NCBI GenBank assembly: GCA_023390395.1
Contig: JAEWCY010000132.1
Location: 1 to 64,000 of the forward strand
Direction of reading: 5' to 3'
Length of the DNA: 64,000 bases
Source of the DNA: Pseudomonadota bacterium
GTDB taxonomy: Bacteria; Desulfobacterota; Desulfovibrionia; Desulfovibrionales; Desulfovibrionaceae
How positions within the stretch are numbered: position 1 is the first letter of the stretch; every line of letters begins with the position of its first letter. Shown here piece by piece: positions 58,552 through 64,000 of this stretch. A program made the translations under genes and the position numbers. The notes beneath the pieces are model-generated. The model made no database searches, was not told the DNA's origin, and was given only the letters and a program-made list of their open reading frames with translations.

Positions 58552-60186
58552 ATGGAAACCACGCGCGGTCAGGCCGCCCCGGCCAGGGAATGCCATGCCG
58601 GGGCCTGCAAGCAGGACGAGCCCCGGCTCAAGGAATGCCATGCCGGCGTGTGCCGGGGCCGCATCGTGCCCCTGCTCCAGGCCATGGGCGAGTCGCTTTC
58701 GCGGCAAAGCGACCTGGAACCGGCGCTGGACTGCCTGCTCGCGTACATGCGCGACGACATGGGCGTGGCCCGGGCCATGGTCAATCTCCACCACCGGGAA
58801 TCGGGCCACATCTGCATCCACAAGAGCCTGGGGCTGACCGAGGAGGAGCAGGCGCGGGGCATCTATTTCCCGGGCGAGGGCATCACCGGCCAGGTGGTGG
58901 AGCGCGGCGCGGCCATCGTCGTGCCGCGCATCGGCGACGAGCCGGCCATCCTCAACCGCACCGGCAGCCTGTCGCGGCCCGAGGACCGGGAGTGCGCCTT
59001 CTTGTGCGTGCCCATCATGCGCGGCCGCAAGGTGCTCGGCACCATCTCGGCCGTGCGCGCCTACGAAAGCGGCGAGCTTTTGCGCAAGCACGTGGACGCC
59101 CTGACCGTCATCTCCTACATGCTGGCCCAGGCCGTGGAGCTCTACCTGGTCGAGAACGTGGACATCGTGCGCTGGGAGCGCCGCCAGGCCGAACTCCTGG
59201 GCCAGCTCGGCGAGCGCATGCGCCCCCCGGCCTTCGTCGGGTCGTCCAAGGTCATGCTGGAACTGTTCGCCCTGCTGCACAAGGTCGCGCCCACCCGGTC
59301 CACGGTGCTGCTTCTGGGCGAGTCGGGCGTGGGCAAGGAGATGCTGGCCAAGGCCATCCACGCCGGCGGCCCCAACCCCCAGGGGCCCATGGTCAAGTTC
59401 AACTGCGCGGCGCTTCCCGAGAGCATCCTCGAAAGCGAGCTCTTCGGCCACGAGAAGGGATCGTTCACGGGCGCGACCCAACTGCGGCGCGGCCGGTTCG
59501 AGGAGGCCGACGGCGGCACCATCTTTCTCGACGAAGTGGGCGAGCTGTCGCTTGGCGTCCAGGCCAAGCTCCTGCGCGTGCTCCAGGAACGGGCCTTCGA
59601 GCGGGTGGGCGGCAACAAGACCGTGACCGTGGACATCCGGGTGGTGGCGGCCACCAACAAGGACCTGGCCGCCATGGCCGCCGGCGGGGCATTCCGCCAG
59701 GACCTCTACTTCCGGCTCAACGTCTTTCCGCTGGTGGTGCCGCCGCTTCGCGAGCGCGGCAGCGACGTCGTGACCCTGGCCGAGCATTTCGCCGCCCGCT
59801 ACGCCAAGGAGAACGGCAAGGCGATCAACCGCATCACCACCCCGGCGCTGAACATGCTCATGGGCTACCACTGGCCGGGCAACGTGCGGGAGCTCGAAAA
59901 CGTCGTCCAGCGCGCCGTGATCCTGACCGAGGACGACGCCATCCACGGCTACAACCTGCCGCTGTCCCTGCAAACGCCGGTGCTTCCCGGCCACGACCGC
60001 CAGGGGGGGCTGGTGGCCCGGCTGGAGGCCATGGAATACGAGATGCTGGTGGAGGCCCTGCGCCTGCACCGGGGCAATTCCACCGAGGCCGCCCGGGAGC
60101 TGGGGCTCACCCGCCGGACCATGGGCCTTCGCATGAAGAAATACGGGCTCGACTACCGGGAGTTCCGCCGGGAAGACCGGCAATGA
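58552..60186 (+). CDS. anfA: Sigma-54-dependent activator AnfA
   Basis: A 544-residue NifA-family activator. The N-terminus holds two CHAGxC units (C14/C19 and C29/C34). A GAF domain follows (about residues 40-195). The AAA+ domain has Walker A GESGVGKE, the sigma-54 contact loop GSFTGA (usually GAFTGA) and Walker B GGTIFLDEVGEL. The C-terminal helix-turn-helix is GNSTEAARELGLTRRTMGLRMKK. The start METTRGQ at 58552 is chosen over an ATG at 58372, because the extra 60 residues are low complexity; AAAGGA lies 12 bases upstream. Divergence from anfH indicates control of the iron-only nitrogenase. Confidence 0.9.
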   Translation: METTRGQAAPARECHAGACKQDEPRLKECHAGVCRGRIVPLLQAMGESLSRQSDLEPALDCLLAYMRDDMGVARAMVNLHHRESGHICIHKSLGLTEEEQARGIYFPGEGITGQVVERGAAIVVPRIGDEPAILNRTGSLSRPEDRECAFLCVPIMRGRKVLGTISAVRAYESGELLRKHVDALTVISYMLAQAVELYLVENVDIVRWERRQAELLGQLGERMRPPAFVGSSKVMLELFALLHKVAPTRSTVLLLGESGVGKEMLAKAIHAGGPNPQGPMVKFNCAALPESILESELFGHEKGSFTGATQLRRGRFEEADGGTIFLDEVGELSLGVQAKLLRVLQERAFERVGGNKTVTVDIRVVAATNKDLAAMAAGGAFRQDLYFRLNVFPLVVPPLRERGSDVVTLAEHFAARYAKENGKAINRITTPALNMLMGYHWPGNVRELENVVQRAVILTEDDAIHGYNLPLSLQTPVLPGHDRQGGLVARLEAMEYEMLVEALRLHRGNSTEAARELGLTRRTMGLRMKKYGLDYREFRREDRQ

Positions 60187-60447
60187 CGAGGCCCCGCCGC
60201 CGGAGTGCGGTCGCGCGCGGCGCACGGCGGGGGCACGTCGGCTGGCCCGGTGCGGCGGGCGCGCCGGGGCCGTGGGCCTGGGCTTGTCCATCAGGGCCGT
60301 CGCCGTGCCTCCGCGTGATCGCCGGGATCGCCGGGGCCTGCAGCGTCGGCGCTCCGGGGCCGATCGGCGGCGTCGCGGCAGCCAGGACCGGGCTGCCGCC
60401 CGGACGGGGGGAGAGCGGCCGGCCCCTGAACGTCGCGCCCTGCCGCG

Positions 60448-60762
60448 CTATTTGATCGGGGAGAAGGGCGCGGCGCGCAGGATCTTGTTCTCCTGCTTCT
60501 CCAGCAGGGGCATGACCCTGGGCAGGAACTCGGCTTGCCAGGTCGGGTCGGCGTACAGGGCCGCCCGCTTGCGCGTGCGGTCGTCCAGGCTTTCGTAGGC
60601 CCAGATGTGCGTGACCTGGTTCAATTCCCCGATCTCCGTGTACCAGAACCCGACGAGTTTGGCGTACCGGGAAAGGATGGGCAGGCCGGTCGACTCGAAG
60701 ACGTCGAGGTAGTGCTGGAGCACGCCGGGACGCAGGGTGTAGGTTCGCATTTCGAAATACAT
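60448..60762 (-). CDS. NIPSNAP-family small protein
   Basis: A 104-residue protein starting MYFEMRTYTLRPGVLQHYLDVF, the usual NIPSNAP opening. It continues with LVGFWYTEIGELNQVTHIWAYESLDDRTRKRAALY and ends in PLLEKQENKIL. NIPSNAP proteins adopt a dimeric ferredoxin-like (dimeric alpha/beta barrel) fold; bacterial functions are mostly unknown. The ATG follows GAGGAGACGGCATC. It lies 82 bases beyond the stop of the LysR-type gene, same strand, so cotranscription is possible. The gap to anfA (60187-60447) shows no gene. Confidence 0.82.
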   Translation of the reverse strand: MYFEMRTYTLRPGVLQHYLDVFESTGLPILSRYAKLVGFWYTEIGELNQVTHIWAYESLDDRTRKRAALYADPTWQAEFLPRVMPLLEKQENKILRAAPFSPIK

Positions 60763-60844
60763 GATGCCGTCTCCTCGTGTCGCGTGTCGCTGTTTCGTGC
60801 GGCCCTTCACGTGCCTGACCATGCGGGGCGGGCGGCCCGCCGGG

Positions 60845-61810
60845 CTACACCGTCTTGGCCAGCATCTCGATGTGCTTGGCCGACAGGCCGAGCTGGTTGG
60901 GATGGCGCAGGATCTTGGGAAAGAGTTCCTCGCGCAGCCACTTGTGGGCCGGGTCGTTCTGGAAGCACTCGTGCCACCACAGGGAAATCTTCACCTTGGG
61001 GGCCTCGAAGGGCAGGGGCAGGGCGACGAGGCTGTCCTCGTTGCGGCTGTTGCGGACCACATGCAAGGGGATCACCGCGATCAGGTTGGTCTGGCGCACC
61101 ACGCCGAAGGCGGCGCCGTAGGAATTGACCGTCAGCTTGACCGTGCGCTTGAATCCCATCTCGCGAAGCGGCTTGTCCACGATCTCGTTCCAGCCGCCCC
61201 CGGTCATGACCACCACCTGGGGATAGGCGATGAAGTCCTCGACCCGGAACGTCTCCTTGCACGCCAAGGGATGCTCCCGCCGGACGACCACGGCCAGCCG
61301 GTCCTCGTCCACCACCCGTTGGTACATGTTGCCGGGAAATTTGTTGTCGATGCTGATGGCCAGATGGATTTCACCGTAAATGATCTGCTCCTTGGCCGTT
61401 GCGTCCCAGTTGCGTATGGTGAACTGGAGCTTGCTTTCCATGGACAGGAGGAATGTCAATACGTCGCACAGCACATATTGCACGACGTAATCCGGGGCGG
61501 ATAATATGAATTCCCGAGTATGCATGCCTGGCTGAAAGAAATTCGAGAACAGGGAGTCGATGCCGTCCAGGACGAAATCGAGTTTTTCCTTCAGGCATTT
61601 GGCCGGCAATGTCAGAATGTATTCCTTGCCGGAGCGCACAAGCAGAGGATCCTGGAAATACTCGCGTAAGCTGGCCAGGTTACGGCTCATGGTCGGCTGG
61701 GTCAGGTTGAGCTTTGTCGCCGCATTGCTCACGTTGCGTTCATCAAGAAGGGCCTTGAGCGAAATCAAAAGATTGAGATTGAGCTTGGACAGGTCGACAA
61801 GGTGATGCAT
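60845..61810 (-). CDS. LysR-family transcriptional regulator
   Basis: A 321-residue LysR-type regulator. The helix-turn-helix is LNLLISLKALLDERNVSNAATKLNLTQPTMSRNLASLREYFQDPLLVR (residues about 10-60). The co-inducer domain begins near residue 95 with TREFILSAPDYVVQYV. The NodD/NahR-like spacing suggests an aromatic or organic acid inducer, which would fit the divergent transporter and UbiX-like gene. The ATG follows GGGGGTGGAT. The upstream reading extended to 62224 is rejected, as it is not LysR-like. Confidence 0.9.
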   Translation of the reverse strand: MHHLVDLSKLNLNLLISLKALLDERNVSNAATKLNLTQPTMSRNLASLREYFQDPLLVRSGKEYILTLPAKCLKEKLDFVLDGIDSLFSNFFQPGMHTREFILSAPDYVVQYVLCDVLTFLLSMESKLQFTIRNWDATAKEQIIYGEIHLAISIDNKFPGNMYQRVVDEDRLAVVVRREHPLACKETFRVEDFIAYPQVVVMTGGGWNEIVDKPLREMGFKRTVKLTVNSYGAAFGVVRQTNLIAVIPLHVVRNSRNEDSLVALPLPFEAPKVKISLWWHECFQNDPAHKWLREELFPKILRHPNQLGLSAKHIEMLAKTV

Positions 61811-62307
61811 ATCCACCCCCCCCGCTGATTTACAAGCTACAGGCCTCGGGACGGAAACCCTCCATGCGTTGCTCCCGCACTGCTCGGCGAGCGGTGACCC
61901 CTCGTCGTGGCACGAAAGAGACATATTCGCACAACAAGTTGAAATACTTAATTTTTGTCTTCTTATCCCAGAAAGCAAACTGCGACAAGGCTTCGCGCCA
62001 TTGTCTTTTTCGATGCTCGCTATGCATAATATGCAGTAGCTGCTCCACCGCCCCTTCCTTTCTGCCGCACCGCCCCCGCCGTGACCGACTCGTCGGTCAA
62101 CTGCTCGCCCGCTGGACCTATACGAATTGTTGATACCGACCTTTCGCAATTTGGCCTTGAAAAGGGCCGCGCCGGTTGCGCTATAAAGAGCGTGCGAAGG
62201 CTTTCCTGCATGACCCGTTATCAAGCCATTCTTACGACACGGCAGTTGGCACTCGAGTGCTTATTCGAAAGAGGAATCGCCAATCCAACGTTTCAAAGGA
62301 GGAGGTC
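61811..62307. other. 497-base LysR/transporter divergent control region
   Basis: No gene is supported. The segment about 61920-62040 is AT-richer and carries a TGCAT-AAT-ATGCA palindrome (62023-62035). The last 20 bases hold the strong AAAGGAGGAG site of the transporter gene. LysR proteins normally act from such divergent regions. Confidence 0.5.
62023..62035. promoter_or_regulatory. TGCAT-AAT-ATGCA palindrome, candidate LysR site
   Basis: TGCATAATATGCA has perfect five-base arms. It is flanked by GCTA on the left and TAGC on the right (one base out of register), giving an extended imperfect dyad. It contains the T-N11-A spacing expected for a LysR box. It lies about 215 bases from the lysR-type start and about 275 from the transporter start. 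Confidence 0.4.
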
Positions 62308-63690
62308 GTGGGAAAGAACAAAAGTATCATCGGATTCGTAGGCGGCATTGCCCTTGCGTTGCTTGTCTGGGCAATACCAATGGAGGGATTGGCCCCTGAA
62401 GGAAAGAAGTGTCTGGCGCTCAGCCTTCTGGCCGTCGTCTGGTGGGCCATGAGCGTCGCCCATCCGGGATACGTGTCGCTGTTTCTGCTCGGCAGCTACG
62501 TGGTGCTGGGCGTGGCGCCGGGCGGCGTCGTCTTCGGCCTGTGGGGCACGCCGCTGGTCTACCTGGTGGTGGGCGGCTACCTCATCGCCTCGGCCGTGCG
62601 GGACAGCGGCCTGGGCAAGCGCATCGCCTACCACTACATCCTGCGCTACATCAATTCCTACAACAGCATCGTCGTCGGGGCCTACGTCCTCGGCTTCCTG
62701 CTGAGCTTTCTCATCCCGCATCCCTGGCCGCGCAGCTTCCTGATCATGTCCGTCATGGCCATGATCATCCGCAGCGCCAACCTGCCGCTCAAGGACGCGG
62801 CCAACATCGGCCTGGCCGTGTTCGCCGGCTCCGCGCCCACCTCCACCATCCTGCTCACCGGCGACAGCATCATCAACGTCGTCACCGTGGGCATGTCCGG
62901 GGCCAACGTCAGCTGGCTGGGCTGGCTGTGGTACATGGGCATCCCCGGCATCATCGCCTCGGCCCTGACCATGTTTCTCCAGCTCATGCTCTACAAGCCG
63001 AGCTGCCAGTTCTGCCTGGACAAGGCCGCGGTGGCCAAGAACCTGGCCGACATGGGGCCGCTTTCCCCGACCGAGCGGCGCTGCCTGTTCTGGGTGGGCC
63101 TGGCCATCGTGGCCTGGGTCACGGACAGCGTGCACCACATCCATCCCGGCTGGGTCGCCCTGTACGCGGCCATCGCCATGAGCCTGCCGCGCATCGGCGG
63201 CGTGCTCACCCCGGCCTCCTGGAGCGACGTGCCCATCGCCACCCTGTTCTTCCTGACCGCCGCCCTGGCCATCGGCAAGGTCGGCGACCACGCGGGCATG
63301 AACCAGTGGCTGGCCTCGGTCCTGCTGCCGAGCCACGCCCCGTCCAACCCCTTCCTGTTCGCCGGCTTCGTCTCGATCATCGCCGTGGCCCTGCACATGT
63401 GCCTGGGCAGCGTGCTGGCGGTCATGGGCATCGCCATCCCCACGCTCATCCAGTTCGGCACCACGGCCGGCCTGCCGCCCCTGGTCCCGGCCCTGCTCGT
63501 CTTCACGGCCATCTCCATCCACTTCGTGCTGCCCTTCCACCACATGAACGTGCTGGTGGGCCTGGGCGAGAAGCAGGGCATGTACGGCGACCGCGAGGTG
63601 ATCCGGCTGGGCCTGCCACTGACGGCCGTGGTCTTCATCGTGACCATGCTGGTGCAGATCCCCTGGTGGAAGCTCATCGGCCTGCTGTAG
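62308..63690 (+). CDS. SLC13/DASS-like anion transporter
   Basis: A 460-residue integral membrane protein with about 12 hydrophobic segments, most like the divalent anion:sodium symporter/citrate transporter-type superfamily. Two related halves are visible, for example LIPHPWPRSFLIMSVMAMIIRSANLPLK and the later FVSIIAVALHMCLGSVLAVMGIAIPTLIQFGT. A GTG start is used: AAAGGAGGAG lies just upstream and the ATG further upstream (62176) lacks a site. It is divergent from the lysR-type gene and leads into a UbiX-like gene 28 bases downstream, suggesting import of a carboxylate to be decarboxylated. Confidence 0.82.
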   Translation: MGKNKSIIGFVGGIALALLVWAIPMEGLAPEGKKCLALSLLAVVWWAMSVAHPGYVSLFLLGSYVVLGVAPGGVVFGLWGTPLVYLVVGGYLIASAVRDSGLGKRIAYHYILRYINSYNSIVVGAYVLGFLLSFLIPHPWPRSFLIMSVMAMIIRSANLPLKDAANIGLAVFAGSAPTSTILLTGDSIINVVTVGMSGANVSWLGWLWYMGIPGIIASALTMFLQLMLYKPSCQFCLDKAAVAKNLADMGPLSPTERRCLFWVGLAIVAWVTDSVHHIHPGWVALYAAIAMSLPRIGGVLTPASWSDVPIATLFFLTAALAIGKVGDHAGMNQWLASVLLPSHAPSNPFLFAGFVSIIAVALHMCLGSVLAVMGIAIPTLIQFGTTAGLPPLVPALLVFTAISIHFVLPFHHMNVLVGLGEKQGMYGDREVIRLGLPLTAVVFIVTMLVQIPWWKLIGLL

Positions 63691-63718
63691 CCCGCAACCA
63701 AACCGGGAGAACACCCCC

Positions 63719-64000
63719 ATGCACGCGAAAAACCGCCTGGTCGTCGGCATAAGCGGCGCAAGCTGCGCCAACCTGGGCATCATGCTGCTTGAGGCCATGC
63801 GCCAGGTCGAAGGCTGGGAGACCCACCTGGTCTACAGCCAGGGCGCCAGACGGACCATCGAGCACGAGACGGACATGACCTGCGCCGCGGTCGAGGCCCT
63901 GGCCACGGCGGCCTATCCCATCGAGGACGTGGGGGCCGCCATCGCCAGTGGCACCTTCGTCACCGCCGGCATGGCCGTGGTGCCGTGCAGCATGAAGACC
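63719..64000 (+). CDS. UbiX-like flavin prenyltransferase, N-terminal part (runs off right edge)
   Basis: The first 94 residues of a UbiX/Pad1-family protein, which makes prenylated FMN for UbiD decarboxylases. The FMN loop reads LVVGISGASCANLGIMLLEAM. The family usually has GASG followed by a small residue and Tyr/Ile, so Cys replaces Gly. THLVYSQGARRTIEHET and the partial VVPCSMKT complete the visible motifs. It follows the DASS-like transporter by 28 bases. A UbiD partner would be expected beyond the window. Confidence 0.85.
   Translation, partial: MHAKNRLVVGISGASCANLGIMLLEAMRQVEGWETHLVYSQGARRTIEHETDMTCAAVEALATAAYPIEDVGAAIASGTFVTAGMAVVPCSMKT

Overview
The window looks like chromosome from a high-GC, anaerobic sulfate-reducer-type bacterium, most likely Desulfovibrionaceae (Desulfovibrio/Solidesulfovibrio). 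The clues are an iron-only nitrogenase with PII-like NifI1/NifI2, corrinoid methyltransferases with a reductive activator, a tetrathionate reductase, an exported rhodanese and several NitT/TauT-type ABC importers. Assignment is by gene content only. Almost every gene sits in a compact, translationally coupled operon, and most sit next to a transport system.

Layout, left to right. 1-239: N-terminus of a Ser/Thr protein kinase leaving the window. 240-1743: no convincing gene. 1744-10172 (+): an operon mixing an ABC importer (binding protein, permease, ATPase) with three UroD-family methyltransferase-like proteins, a corrinoid protein and a RACo-type activator; it looks like uptake and demethylation of an unknown methylated compound. 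10408-12860 (+): DsbD plus a DsbA/ScsC-like thioredoxin-fold protein. 13026-16380 (-): TonB, ExbD, ExbB and a two-domain COG0523/CobW GTPase, pointing to metal uptake. 16527-19959 (-): a Tat-exported metallo-beta-lactamase-fold protein, a Trp-rich polytopic membrane protein of unknown function and a FadR-type GntR regulator. 20200-24386 (-): a PAS-PAS-GAF-like protein and a second ABC importer.

24811-26792 (-): a QseBC/PmrAB-like two-component system, divergent from 26968-32455 (+): secreted rhodanese and ttrBCA tetrathionate reductase. A PmrA-type box (CTTAAG-N5-CTTAAG) lies in this divergent region, and a near-identical copy lies at the same distance in front of dsbD, 16 kb away. This suggests one regulon for tetrathionate respiration and periplasmic thiol chemistry. 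32465-38142 (-): a cecR-ybhGFSR-like drug/xenobiotic efflux operon. 38273-48329 (-): a LacI-headed block with a beta-hydroxyacid dehydrogenase, a phosphodiesterase-family protein, a third ABC importer and a LarA-like nickel-pincer enzyme. That importer has two different permeases and two different ATPases whose motif losses predict one degenerate and one intact ATP site.

48760-52566: a TauE/SafE permease, a TPP enzyme, a PNPOx-like flavoprotein and a GGCT-like protein. 52798-57796 (-): anfH-nifI1-nifI2-anfD-anfG-anfK, with divergent anfA (58552-60186, +) and a shared control region containing a -24/-12 promoter candidate and a GTACC-N5-GGTAC palindrome. 60448-64000: a NIPSNAP-like protein, a LysR regulator, a SLC13/DASS-like transporter and the start of a UbiX-like flavin prenyltransferase.

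No rRNA, tRNA, CRISPR array, insertion sequence or replication origin was recognised.
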